Numbered from the stretch's first letter, positions 46,850 to 58,936 are shown. The stretch is 64,000 nt of DNA from Siphonodentalium dalli (GCA_032622095.1 CP136067.1:92064707-92128706); one strand, 5' to 3'. A program made the numbers and translations. The notes: a model not told the origin generated them from the letters alone.

Positions 46850-47695
46850 GAAATCGATAGTCACCCATAGGTACCCCAGTGCATCTTACACATGACCATG
46901 TATTCACTCCATATATACATGAACACCACATAAATGAACATATGTCACTCGATTTATACACATACACCTCACCTACTACTACACAGCCACACATGGATAT
47001 GCCCATACACCCAACACATGGCCATATAGCCACGAGTAAACATGCAGGCACACCAGGTATACTCCTACACCTCACCCATGACCATATAGTCACGACCTGT
47101 ATACCTATTCACTACATTCATGAACATACAGTAACATCCTGTATACCTATTCGTCTCACCATTGGTAATACAGTCACTCCATGTATATGTATATATTTGC
47201 CACATGCATGGCCATATAGGCACTCAAGATATACATCCAAACGATGAAACCATAGTCACTCCCGGTATATAGTATCGCCACATTTGTGAGCATACAATAC
47301 TTCTTGTATACACATTTGCCTCACCAGGGGTCATAAAGTCACTCCCTGCATATATATTTGCCACACACATGGCCATATATCCACTAAAAAGATACATATA
47401 CACCAACCCAAAAACCACAGAGGCATTACAGGTATATATAGTATACATATAAACCTCACCAATGGCGTTACAGTCCTTCTAGATACCAATGTCCCGCACC
47501 GCGCACACGGCCATTCATACACGCCAAATGTGCATATAGACCTCACCATGACAATTAAGCATCTCGCGGTATACTCATAGACCACACCCGTGGTCATACA
47601 GTCACTCCCTGTATACCAATTCATCCATCACTAATTTTGCCACACTGGCACTCCATATATACATATTGGCCACATCATGGCAATATAGCCATGCA
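46850..47695 (+). repeat. minisatellite core of foldback element 2, left part
   Basis: About 20 units of CATGACCATATAGTCACTCC-type plus a TGTATACCTATTCACC-type half. The start GATAGTCACCCATAGGTAC corresponds to GATAGCCACCCAAGGTAC at 33918 in element 1, so the arm-core junction is conserved. Confidence 0.85.
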
Positions 47696-48340
47696 AGATA
47701 TACAAGGGCTCGCGTCTTACATGTAATGCGTCGAAACGTAATGTGACATGTTCTTAGTATGGCACATATTCAGCGATCTGCAACTGATGTTGATCTTATC
47801 CAAACATTTTGGCATCTTATAAACTCATTGGGAGTAATTTCCAAAAATGTCTAAACTCTACATTTGGCATAAAATAAAATCTTGTTTTTGTGGGGTAAGT
47901 TCTAAAACTATTTTCAAAATTCCATTAAACTGATGCAGGACCCAGCTTGCAACTCAACATTCATGTCATTAGAACGGGGATCACTTTGTCTGCGAGAAAT
48001 TGGGACATTGGTCATCATATATGTAGCCTCGAATCTTATGTAGTATGCCTAACAGACATCATCCCCTTTCTTTTGACATCCATACATTTATGTACCACTA
48101 TCATTGTGTGGGGAATAAGATAGGATGCAAGCCATTATTTATTTCACAATACTTATATTGACAAACGGAAAGGCCTTATGGTCCGTCAGCCAGTGCTCCA
48201 TTCTGACTTGTTATTGTCATTCCGGACGGCTAGGTGTGATTTTCGTTGACGCGGACAAATGTGTCACCTTGTCATATACCCACTTACATATATTTGTTAG
48301 CCTATACTTACCTGTATTGGTTGGTTGTCTGTATTGGTTA
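47696..48340. other. interruption of the minisatellite core
   Basis: About 640 bp of unrelated sequence inside the core. Faintly similar stretches occur near its two sides (GCGTCTTACATGTAATGCG and GAATCTTATGTAGTATGC), but no clear terminal repeats or target duplication. Probably an old insertion. Confidence 0.45.
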
Positions 48341-49150
48341 ACCTATGACCATAGTCACTCCATGTGTATATATACATGATCAATTACCATACAGTCCTTC
48401 TAGATATACCTATACCACACACACGGCCATTCGTACACTTCAGACTTGCAAAACTACAGCTCAACCATGACAATTCAGCCACTCGCTGTATTCTTACACA
48501 CCACATCCATGAGAATTCAGCTATTCACTGTATACCGTTACACAGCAATGACAATACAGCCACATCAGATAAACATGTACATCCCACCCATGACCATGAT
48601 GTCACTATCTATATACACAAGCCCACCAGTAACCATCAAACTGTACTCCGGGTATGCATATACACTTCAACAACATTGACCCTGCAGTCATTCCATGTAC
48701 ACATATACACATTGTCCATAACCACACAACAACTCCACATTTATCCATACACCCCATCCATTATACAGCGAACGCGTGTATACATATACACCCACCATGA
48801 CAATACAGCCACCCAGTGTACATCTGAACATCCCGCACATGACCACACAGTCACTCCATATATACATACACAACACATATGGACAATGTAGCTAATCTCG
48901 CTATACACATACACCCCTTCAATGGCCAGACAACAACTCCCTGCATACATGTTCACCTCACACATGACGGTCATGACCATATAAGCTACTCCTTATATAC
49001 CTATACAACTCAACGTGGACACCCCATACATGACCATATAGCCATACATTGTATAACTATTCATATCATTCATGAATACAATAACTCACCGTATACATAC
49101 TCACCTCACATATAGCCATACATTCAACAGACATACACACTGTATTAAGT
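48341..49150 (+). repeat. minisatellite core of foldback element 2, right part
   Basis: About 19 units continuing the 42-44-bp array. An open 175-codon frame (48364-48891) again reads His/Thr/Ile-rich units. Confidence 0.84.
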
Positions 49151-50739
49151 TGATCAATGTTGATTACAATGGGCCAGAGTAGCCACATAATATGATCCCT
49201 CTCAGTTCCGTTTCAACGTTCTGCCCATTTCAGTTAAAAAAACATGGACAGAATCCCAAAAGAAATTTTCGGCAAATTCCATACTGCGCCCCTTAAATAA
49301 ACTTTCATCCCTCTTAAGGTTCTGTGAGAACCAGAATATAACATTTAGTTGACTAAGTAGCATTTTTAGTAACCAAGTGAGTCACAATCTGCTACCTTTT
49401 CGGAACAGCAGTGAATAATGTTCGTAATATATGTGACAAATCATCATTTTAACAAATTTGGTTGCCATTTTGCAAGCCATCTTGAGCAATATTGTCTAAA
49501 ACACCTCAGTGTGACACAGTTAGCACATATCGAAACAATAAACACCACTGATACCAAAGAAATTTCCATTTTACTTTTAAAAAATGTTTTAAACCTGAAC
49601 AGTGATATTTTGCCGATTTTGATGCAAAGTTTGTGACAGAATTTGTTTTATAATTCTGGTGATTTTAGTGGTTTCAATGGTAACAATTAACCAAGGTGCA
49701 TCAAAAATGTTGGTTTTCAATGTATATAAGACAGAATAGTCAAATATGTGCATCAGCAACAACTTGTAAGTAGTTGCATGGCAATATTGAAATGTTTCCA
49801 TATTTTGGTCGCCATTTTGGAAGCCATTTTGATCTAAAGTGACGATTTTTGTAACATTGAGTTGGAATATCCATACAAAAGTAGAAAGCATTACTTACAT
49901 TGCACAGTTCTTCCAATTTCTTGATAAAATATGACTAGAATCCCAATGGTGATATTTTGTGATATGTTATATCGCGTTCTGTAAAATCGAATTTTTGAGC
50001 GATCGGAAGGGGTTGGGAGCCCATGAATGGCATATTTCTTTGCTCCAATGATCAGTTAAGATGTTAAATACAAAATAAAGTCAAAATTCGCAACCAGTTC
50101 CAAACAGTAGAAACTTATCTTAAAGATATTAGTAAAAAACGTAAAAATTTCCACTTCCGGTCGCCATTTTGGCGGCCATTTATGACAGGGAGTTCCAATT
50201 TTGGAACTCAATGGTGGGGTTATGTCTTAGCTTCACATAAATGTATACCAGTGTATACATATGACAAGAGTTTCTCTTTCTCATTATAATTGCGTATAAC
50301 TGATTTAACGTAAATGGCAGCCATCTTGGACGCCATCTTGAATTACAAAAATTGCTCAAAGCGGATTTTAGCGGATTTTGGATATGTTATAGAGGTTTCT
50401 TCAAAATGGTATACAAACCAATTTAGTCCAAATTTTTCTAGGCCAAACCTTTATTCGACCAGACTATTCTTGTTATACACGGTCATACACACACGTTCCA
50501 CTCGCGCTAAAAACCTTGCATAACCCATACGGTTCCGGTAAGCATTATTAAAATATACAATTAATATTGTGATATATTTTTGGGTGAAATTAACCCAAAG
50601 ATGTCAGCAGTATAACGGTAAAACATTCACCTGAAATAAATACAGCCTACGGTTGCAAGTGTAATTTATTTACGGAATGGAAATCAAGTATCACTTTAAA
50701 ATGAACTAAATCATGTAGATGTCCAGAGAGGGAGCAGTC

Positions 50740-51690
50740 GTGTATCACCCTAGCAACGACAATTTTTCTTCAGTAGTTGTAAATTTCATGCTTGACACAA
50801 CGTTAGTTGGATATTTCAGACCAAATTTCTTATAATAATAATAATATTTGTATAGCGCTTATCCCCAATAAGCGGGCCCGAAGCGCTTGACATAATCATA
50901 AACAAGAAATATAAATATCACAATATCAAAGTCACTTTCTGAAACGCCGCGCAAACAAGTAAGTTTTCAATGACTTTTTAAAGTCGTCAAGAGATGGTGA
51001 CACTATTATGTTCAATGGCAGAGGATTCCATGCATTTGCGCATGTTACTTTGAAAGATCGGTAGCCAACCGCGATCAAATTATATATGAGAGTTTAATAT
51101 TCCAAACATGACTCATTCGTACCTCTAAATTTTGTCCACAAAAAAATGGAGGGGCGGATACGATAGTTCGATAAATGCACGAACTATTGATATACCGGCT
51201 GCATATACACTGAACAACACTTGCCAATTCACAGCCATTTTCTAGCCGTTTAAATTTATTCGCCAGGAGTAAGACAAACGCTCTTTATTTCAACATATCA
51301 GGAATAGACTAATACGGTACGCTCTTTTGTGTTCCATGTCGTGTAAATTGCTTCTTTGTTGGGTTACAGAAGGCTCATAAAAAGGTAGTTAAGATATTTA
51401 TCAACATATTTCGATACTGGGAAAATTTCAAAAGCGAATAATATTATGTGTATTTTGGAGCGCAAACCGCGGCGTCATGTGGCTATAAATTCGAATATTT
51501 TCCCATTTCAGTCACATATTCGACTAAGATGGCCACCAGTTGGAAATTTCTAAGCATAGAGGGTGTTAGGTTAGATATTATCAACAGTTGGAAAGTTTGA
51601 GGCAACAGTTGGAAAATTCCAACCAAGGGGGGTGGACATTGAAATGTAACACCCTAACGGAGACCCTCTAGCCATGTCCTATCTCGCGCC
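50740..51690. mobile_element. degenerate hAT-like family copy with nested CR1-like 3' end
   Basis: 50775-50815 (AAATTTCATGCTTGACACAA and on) matches 3375-3410. 51535-51690 carries CAGTTGGAAAATTCCAACC and the terminus CCCTCTAGCCATGTCCTA of the family seen intact at 35602-36821. The left terminus is not clear and no target duplication is seen. Confidence 0.5.
50833..51085 (-). pseudogene. CR1-like LINE 3' end fragment
   Basis: On the minus strand a short frame reads NAWNPLPLNIIVSPSLDDF then KKSLKTYLFARRFRK and a stop. It is followed by a GCGCTATACAAATATTATTA tail with a trinucleotide run. This is the C-terminus and 3' tail of a CR1/L2-like LINE. The interrupted dyad AAGCGCTTCGGGCCC...AAGCGCT in the UTR would form a hairpin, as expected for such 3' ends. 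Everything upstream of the last 50 codons is missing. Confidence 0.8.
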
Positions 51691-51850
51691 ATGTTCATGC
51701 GAGTGCAACATATACGACCATCTGTTACATGGTATAGTAAGAAATGTGTTAAACAATAACATGGTAATATATTGTAAAAGGTATACCGCAAACATAACAT
51801 GGTAATACATGATAACAAGGTATACCGCAAACATAATGTGGTGATATACA

Positions 51851-52376
51851 TCTCATATATATTTTGAAGACCTCTGTCTGTATGTATGTTTGTTTGTTTG
51901 TTTGTCTGTCTGTCTGTCTGTCTGTCATTTATACAAATCTACGATTCTCGACCGATCGGGACGAAACTTGGTACGTGTGTGTAGTTTGACCAGGCGGTGA
52001 ACGTTGTCGTATTGGCGAGCCCGTGCGGCGCCCGCTTCGCGCATGCGCAGACGAGATCTCGGAAACGGGTGGAGCTATCGACTTGAAATTTGCTATGTGA
52101 ATGTATCTTGCCCCGGATACGAATTTTATCGGGTCGCCGAGCCCGTGCGACACCAGCTTCGCGCATGCGCAGACGAGATCTCGGAAACGGGTGGAGCTAT
52201 CGACTTGAAATTTACTATGTGAATGTATCTTGCCCCGGATACGAATTTTATCAGGTCGCCGAGCCCGTGCGACGCCAGCTTCGCGCATGCGCAGACCAGA
52301 TCTCGGAAACGGGTAGAGCTATCGACTTGAAATTTTGTTTTTGAATAGCCCGGACAACGTCGGGCTCATCGGCTAG
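51851..52376 (+). mobile_element. Helitron-like non-autonomous element 1
   Basis: Begins TCTCATATATATTTTGAAGA after an A, followed by TGTT and TCTG runs. It ends with AGCCCG-loop-CGGGCT (52347-52366), a short spacer and CTAG before a T. A TC start, a subterminal hairpin and a CTRR end between A and T are the Helitron rules. Between them are three tandem 121-122-bp units, each with CGCGCATGCGCAGAC, GATCTCGGAAACGGGTGGAG and TTGAAATTTGCTATGTGAAT. No Rep/helicase frame. Confidence 0.75.
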
Positions 52377-52750
52377 TGTGTATATATTTGAAGACCTCTG
52401 TCTGTCTGTATGTCTGTATGTCATTGATACAAATCTACGATTCTAGACCGATCGGGATGAAACTTGGTACGTGTGTGTAGTTTGACCAGGCGGTCGTCAA
52501 CGTCGTATTGGCTAGCACTTGCGACGCCCGCTTAGCGCATGCGCAGACGAGATCTCGGAAACGGGTGGAGCTATCGACTTGAAATTTGCTATGTGAATGT
52601 ATCTTGCCCCGGAAACGAATTTTATCGGGTCGCCGAGCCCGTGCGACGCCAGCTTCGCGCATGCGCAGACCAGATCTCGGAAACGGGTGGAGCTATCGAC
52701 TTGAAATTTGGTTTTTGAATAGTCCGGACAACGTCGGGCTCATCGGCTAG
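52377..52750 (+). mobile_element. Helitron-like non-autonomous element 2
   Basis: Starts right after element 1 with TATATATTTGAAGACC (its TC end decayed). It has two 121-bp units and ends with the hairpin GTCCGGACAACGTCGGGCT, spacer, CTAG (52747-52750). Immediately after comes TCTCTTCTATATATTTTGAG, another 5'-type end, so insertions occurred back to back. Confidence 0.7.
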
Positions 52751-52935
52751 TCTCTTCTATATATTTTGAGAACTCCGTGTATTCGAGAGATAGCCCACAC
52801 CCTCCGGACCTCAATGATATGATCGTGAATGAGTATTGATATACCCCACTAAACTTTGACAAACACCAGTAATGGTGTGTAGATCATTTACATATATCTC
52901 CTATATATTTTGATACAATCTATCTAATTTACATA

Positions 52936-53593
52936 TCTCTCTTATATATTTATGTTTGTGTGTGTGTTGTACTTCATACAAATCTACGATTCTCGACCGA
53001 TCGGGACGAAACTTGGTACGTGTGTGTAGTTTGACCAGGCGGTGGTCGTTGTCGTATTAGCGAGCCCGTGCGACGCCCGTGCAGCGCATGCGCAGACGAG
53101 ATCTCGGAAACGGGTGGAGCTATCGATTTGAAATTTGCTATGTGAATGTATCTTGCGCCGGGTACAAATTTTATCGGGTCGCCGAGCCCGTGCGACGCCC
53201 GTGCAGCGCATGCGCAGACGAGATCTCGGAAACGGGTGGAGCTATCGACTTGAAATTTGCTATGTGAATGTATCTTGCGCCGGGTACAAATTTTATCGGG
53301 TCGCCGAGCTCGTGCGACGCCCGTGCAGCGCATGCGCAGACGAGATCTCGGAAACGGGTGGAGCTATCGACTTGAAATTTGGCATGTGAATGTATCTTGC
53401 GCGGGTACAAATTTTATCGGGTCGTCGAGCCCGTGCGACGCCAGCTTCGCGCATACGCAGACCAGATCTCGAAACTGGTGGAGCTACCGGGTACAAATTT
53501 TTCTTATTGAAACGCGTGGAGCCAAAAATTTAAAAAATATATAAACAAATGTCATGTTTCAGACAAGCCGCCGGTGGCGGGCTAACCTGCTAG
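52936..53593 (+). mobile_element. Helitron-like non-autonomous element 3
   Basis: A TCTCTCTTATATATTTATG start after an A. Then ACGATTCTCGACCGATCGGG and four 121-bp units, the last decayed, with a distinct 3' end: GCCGCCGGTGGCGGGC hairpin, spacer, CTAG (53590-53593). The different 3' hairpin marks a separate subfamily. 52751-52935 between elements 2 and 3 contains at least two more fragmentary 5' ends. Confidence 0.7.
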
Positions 53594-53719
53594 TACTATA
53601 TATTTTGAGACTTCCGTATATCTCATATACATGACAAACACGCCCTGTATGAGCCTAAATAAACATTCTAATCATGTATTTTTAATGCACGGATTCTAGG
53701 ACGCGAAGCGTGTAATAAA

Positions 53720-53875
53720 CACAGAACGACACGATGTGTAAATGGTTTTGTCGATACGGCACTCGTGCTGTCGCGGAGGGATAGAACTCGAGGCGCAAGC
53801 GCCTCTCGTTCTATCCTTCCGCGACATCACTCGTGTCGTATCGACAAACCCATTTACACATCGTGTCGTTCTGTG
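53720..53875. repeat. 156-bp near-perfect hairpin
   Basis: Arms of about 76 nt (for example AGAACGACACGATGTGTAAA at the outside and GGATAGAACTCGAGGCG near the loop) pair around the loop CAAG, with only a few mismatches. It is GC-richer than its surroundings and contains CGATACGGCACTCGTG-type CpG-rich stem. It could be a minimal MITE or a hairpin-RNA source. Confidence 0.93.
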
Positions 53876-54056
53876 TATATACCGTAAAAGTTAACATGGT
53901 AATACTGTGTGTACTAATACATGCTAACAAGGTATACCGCAAAAATAACATAGTACTTATTATACATGTATGGTAATGGGGTATCACGTAAAAATAACGT
54001 GGTCGTATACATGAAAATGGCAACATGTTCCCATTAAATTAATTTTATTCTTACAG

Positions 54057-54135
54057 ATGGCTGAATGGTTCCACATCGATAATCAGCTTGTCATAATATG
54101 CTTCTCCATTCTGTTTCACGCTGTGTCAAAGTCAG
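54057..54135 (+). other. possible small exon with hydrophobic start peptide
   Basis: ATTTTATTCTTACAG (acceptor-like) precedes an ATG at 54057, and the frame MAEWFHIDNQLVIICFSILF then HAVSKS ends at CAG followed by GTATGT (donor-like, 54136). The peptide has a hydrophobic run like a signal anchor. There is no evidence of transcription or of partner exons, so this is speculative. Confidence 0.2.
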
Positions 54136-54236
54136 GTATGTCCACCAAGTTCAAGTTTATTATTAATATCTCTCCTTGTCATAATATGCTTCTCCATTCT
54201 GTTTCACGCTGTGTCAAAGTCAGGTATGTCCACCAC
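54087..54236 (+). repeat. exact 61-bp direct repeat with 88-bp offset
   Basis: CTTGTCATAATATGCTTCTC and the following 41 bp occur at 54087 and again at 54175 without change. The repeat includes the donor-like CAGGTATGT, so both copies keep it. Perfect identity implies a recent event. Confidence 0.95.
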
Positions 54237-56898
54237 AAATTACTTGTTGCTGAGTTTGAGCGGACACTTCCATTGCACCACCAGTAAGCGTTACGTCAGT
54301 TTCATCTATCAGCAAAGCGATGCATCCATTCAGGCGATTGTCGGAATTCCTACACAGCGGTGGATTCGCCACATATCTAAAATAGCGCAGTGAATTTTCT
54401 GTCACATTGATAATTCCACACAAAATTAGAGAATTCTGACAACTAATTAAACAGCAAAGGCGTACGTGTGCTTAGTTGAACGAATACCTAGCATTGAGAG
54501 AATAAAAGTACGTATTTACAAGAATCTCACCAGTGAAAGATGCGTAATCCGATTAAGCGCCCCTCAACTACTCTTCATTTGGATTCGGGGGGGGGAATAA
54601 TATTTGATTTGAGTCGAGGAACCCTCCTATCAAAGCTCAGAGTTATTAGATCTCGATTTTTTAAATCAATTTTTTGTCACCATCGAGACTTAATAGTGAC
54701 CCAGCAAAAAGTTGACGAGCCGACGCTCTCGGACCAAATTGCGGATGAAGATGGATAACTCTAAAATCAAGAGGCTTTGTGTTGATAATAAGGCCAAAAT
54801 TTCGTCGAACAACATGTTGATAAATACCACGTTTCGGGCAATTTGATACCATAGTTGACAGTGGTTAGTATTATTTTGGGCAATTAATCGATTCTGATAA
54901 CTGAAGCGGCATTTCTGTTCTATTTTTGTTTTTGTTGGAATCTGATTATATGGGGACCATCGAATCGGATTGAGTACGCTAAACGCCAATTTGAAGCGGA
55001 GAATATAAAGGATGTAATTCTATTTTAAACAACATTTGCTGATTTTGTGAGTTTGCATGAATGTTATGTTGACCAAAGACTCTTTTAGTAACATAATTTT
55101 ATGTTGCTGTTGTGTGATATCATGTGAGCATTTGTAAAATATGGGGGGGGGGTGGGGGGGTCTTGGTTGGCTGACAAAGTTTGTGATGTACTCGTAAGAT
55201 GATAAAACCTGCCATATCCCGTGCTGTATTTAAAGTGACGTGAAGCACTCCGGTAGGGTGATCAAATAGAAATTAGGAATAATCTTGCTAAAAGTTGTTA
55301 TTTTTTACGAATATTAATCCAAATTGACGATACACAACATCATTCTTATATATTAATTAAATGCAATGACTCTCGATGGCGAAATCATTTGTGTTAGATT
55401 ATCGCTGATTGTTGCGTCCCGAATCGAGATGTAAATGTTTATATTTGGGCGTAGTTCAGATGATGTTTTCTATGGAGTGATATGGTCGATTTCTTTGAAA
55501 TTTTTAGCAATGTTAGTAGAATGCTACATTCCCCAGGTTGACATAGCGCTTTCGTACTAACTTATCAATATCACACACCCGAACAAGTATATATTATGTC
55601 TTTATAAAAGTAATGTCGCGCTTTCCTAAAATCAACAGTTGTAGAGGCACACAAAGCGGCTTCGTGTTAATAGCCAGGTCAGGAGAGATTCATAAATGTC
55701 ATTTGAGAGGAACACGACTTTCAAATTCTATTTATCAGATGACTCGATTTTCGTGGATTTGTGTGCGAACTACTACGTTGACATGTCAGAAAGTAGTTAA
55801 ATTAAAATAATTCAGGTCCATGAAGCGCACGAAAACACGTTATTGGAATTCCATTTACCGCATAACTGTTTAGATCATCTTTATTGTTGGATAAATATTT
55901 ATTTGCTTCGAGAAAATTCAGTTCTATAGGACCCAACGATCCCATCGCCATGGTAAATGTCACTCCCAATCTGCAAATTCGTTGACTGCAAAAGACTTTT
56001 TCATCATGCCATGTATGTGTGTCACCGATGATGCATTAATATTGAAGCAAAAACAAAGATGTATTATAATTCGATAGTTCATTTAGCACAACGTGGCTTT
56101 ATATTTCACTCGGAATCAGATTGTAATTGTATTATTCGACGTTTGAATGTGTTATTTTATAGTTATTTGTTTGGTGTCTGGTTCTTTGCCAATGTATTCA
56201 TGGACATCGGAAACCTTGTTCGTTCGTTCTCATTGAGCAAATTATTGAAACTTTAGGTAAGCGGTTGAATTATTGTCGCATCTGTGTCACCACGTGTAGA
56301 TGTATTTGAAATATTAATATTTACACGCACATAAATTTGACCAAGAACCTTTAGGTGACAGCCGATCGCAAAATACGCTTTGAAAACTTGACCAATCAAA
56401 TCAGTGGAAGTTGTTATTTATAGTTACTAACGAATAACACGTGGAATTATGAAATACCTGAAGCCCAATCAAAGGCGCAAGTCATACGATCGATACGAGT
56501 GTATCCTGACTTAAAAAAATTTGTTCCTGCTAATAATGTTCAATATGAGTTGCAATTTTACTTAGTTTTACCTACCGATTACATCAGGTAATTAAAAGGG
56601 TTCACCGACAGCTGGTTTATACCATGGAGGCATGTACACACCACACAAACCTTTACACCGCCCACCAACCTCTGAAAAATTGTACTCGATTTGTCTTCCT
56701 GTTGACTTTATATTATTAGCTTAATGAAAATGATTCCACGCATCTAACTCATCCTTCAAAATGCCATACTACACAAAGTTACCCGTGTTCACGCTGCCGT
56801 GAGCAAATTTCGCAAATTGCGGAAGAAAAACAAAAGTGGCTCAACAACATGTGCTAGTGGCTAAAGAAAATGGCTCAAAGAATTTGGGTGTGTGGCTC
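54237..56898. other. no gene seen
   Basis: AT-rich with short frames of 60-99 codons without domains. A G-run (about 55143-55160) is near T/G-rich sequence. At 56785-56815 a GTTCACGCTGCCGTGAGCAA segment faintly resembles the hAT-like terminus at 14831, but no partner end is convincing. Confidence 0.4.
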
Positions 56899-56902
56899 TT
56901 AA

Positions 56903-57395
56903 AGGTACGGTTGGCCTTGGTGGTGGGTATCCTGTGAAAATATTTCCACCCGTCAAAAACCGCCACAAACAGAAAGAACATCAAAATGTAGACAGACTTT
57001 ATCCGTATACAAATAATAAATATCGCATAATCAGTATGTTATTGTCAAATGTTTGACCATTGTTATGTAAACAAAAGCATAAAAAGTTACTTTCTGGTGT
57101 TTGTTTATATTATGATGGTAATCATAAAGAGCGTTCTTTGTTGGTGAATTCCTGATATGGAACTAATAAAGAGCGTTTATGCCATTTGTGTGTGATTCGC
57201 CAGTAGCATTGTGCTGTCTTCTGTAAAACAATCAGGCTCTTGCTTAGGTAAAATATAGTAGGTCTTTATGATGACATGCTGTTTACGTGATGGTCATGGT
57301 ATATATGAACGAAACTGTATGCGTTTTAATGTTTTTCTGTTTACGGTGATTAGAACAAATATGAATATTTTCGACAACTAAGGCCTCACGTGCCT
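56903..57395. mobile_element. MITE-like element flanked by TTAA
   Basis: TTAA at 56899-56902 is followed by AGGTACGGTTGGCCTTGG. The right end is AACTAAGGCCTCACGTGCCT followed by TTAA (57396-57399). The ends are imperfect inverted repeats (AGGYACG...GGCCTT). TTAA duplications are typical of piggyBac-type insertion. The interior holds ACCGCCACAAACAGAAAG and GTTATGTAAACAAAAGC, a module also found near 40.3, 43.2 and 60.0 kb. No transposase frame. Confidence 0.55.
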
Positions 57396-57399
57396 TTAA

Positions 57400-58441
57400 A
57401 TTAACTGCAGTCGGACAGATTAAGTTTAACATCATGCAACACTAACCCGCCACGAGACAGTCTGAACGAATGCACTCGCTAATTCATTCTCGGCGTATGC
57501 CACAGCGACTGGTTGTAGGTTACAATCAACTAAATATTTCCCATAGGCGACAGTGTTAGGGTTAAGCCATCCCCACGATTCATTGCCCTACTGAGCCATA
57601 CTTTAAATATTTCTGAGTGTAGAACTCCACGTCGGACATAAGTTGTCAAAAAAAGAAATGGTGCCTCACCATACTTATTCCTGGAATTAAATTGGCATTT
57701 CCACAACTACCCCATTTTGTGCACAAAATTTCAATGTAGAAATATACCCCCACCCCCTACCAAATTTGACGACCAATGTAGCCGCTTGACGAACAATCCC
57801 ACACAAATGGCCGAGGAATTAACATAGCCTATAAAGTTCTTTTTTCTTTCACATTAAACAACCGAATGTAGTATACACCATTCAGCTGCCGGTATTTTTT
57901 TTATGCTGACTCGAGTTTCCCTACACAAATGCCAAGGGGCATAATTTCAAGTATTTAGTTGCTTATAACTTGTAATTATATCGCGTACAGTGAATGGGTT
58001 TCCTAATGCTATTCGATAAAACACATTGCATTGTGTTACTTTCACATCGCCAAACATTAGTGAAACAAAGAAAGGACACATCATATAATATCGGACTTTG
58101 CATAAACACATGTAAAAATACCAACAGGGAAACATTACCAATATGTGAGGTTGATAAGGCGGTTGGCATCGTCAAACCCCGTATACGGTTAGTGTTATAA
58201 TATAGTATATATATGATACGATAGACAAGACCATTCCTGTTATTGGTGGATACGAAACACTGACAGAATCAGTTTCCAGTATATACTCACAAGTAATGCA
58301 TGACATGACATCCCAAATTTTAGCCTCGTTACAAATGAAACGAAAACTACACCTAACATTGGAACCCGAGCCTCTCAGGCTATCACAGCCACGTGTGACC
58401 ACAGTTTTATCGTGGGTGTCCTATGGTAGTTAAACAAGAAA
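57400..58441. other. no gene seen
   Basis: Overlapping frames of 64-76 codons at 57947-58402 on both strands have no domains. Confidence 0.4.
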
Positions 58442-58936
58442 TCCACCATTGTCACCAAAGTTCCACTCCACCATAGCCACTAATGTTCCACTCCACCATA
58501 GTCACTAACGTGACAACTCCATCATAGCCACTAACGTTCCACTCCACCATAGTCACCAACGTTCCACTCCACCATAGTAACTAACGTTCTACTCCACCAT
58601 AGTCACTAACGTTCCAGTGGAGTAGGACTGGAAGAAATCCACCATATTCACTAACGTTCCACTCCATCGTAGTCAGTAACGTTTCACTCCATCATAGTCA
58701 CCAACGTTCCACTCCACCATAGTCAGTAACGTTCTACTCCATCATAGTCACTAACTTTCCACTCCACCATAGTCACGTTCCACTCCATCATAGTAACCAA
58801 CGTTCCACTCCACCATAGTCATTAACATTCCACTCCTTCGCAGTCACTAACGTTCCTCTCCATCATAGTAACTAACGTTCCACTCCACCATATTCACTAA
58901 TGTTCCACTCCATCATAGCCATTAACGTTCCACTGG
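58442..58936 (+). repeat. 25-bp minisatellite
   Basis: About 20 units of CCACCATAGTCACTAACGTT followed by CCACT, with small length changes. Two places (about 58613-58635 and 58930-58950) show the partly inverted GTTCCAGTGGAGTAGGACTG, dividing the array into two higher-order blocks. Confidence 0.95.

Larger units (their letters stand above)
45054..50503. mobile_element. foldback element 2, related to 32081-38420
   Basis: The outer inverted match runs from GGTACGTGTGT and TAGTCTGGTCGA (45054-45120) to its complement at 50455-50503. It continues through GACTAAATTGGTTT, AACATATCCAAAATCCGCTA and AATTCAAGATGGCGTCCAA. The arms (about 45054-46530 and 49150-50503) are homologous to those of element 1, sharing GGCGACCGGAAGTGGAAAAT-type and GGCTGCCAAAATGGC-type segments, but have different outer 100-200 bp. 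The core is the same 42-44-bp minisatellite. About 300 bp (46540-46840) lies between left arm and core, and 47696-48340 interrupts the core. No transposase. Confidence 0.78.

Noticed and set aside
56785-56910. Another short hAT-like MITE starting GTTCACGCTGCCG
   Set aside because: Only one end resembles the family and no 8-bp duplication is visible.
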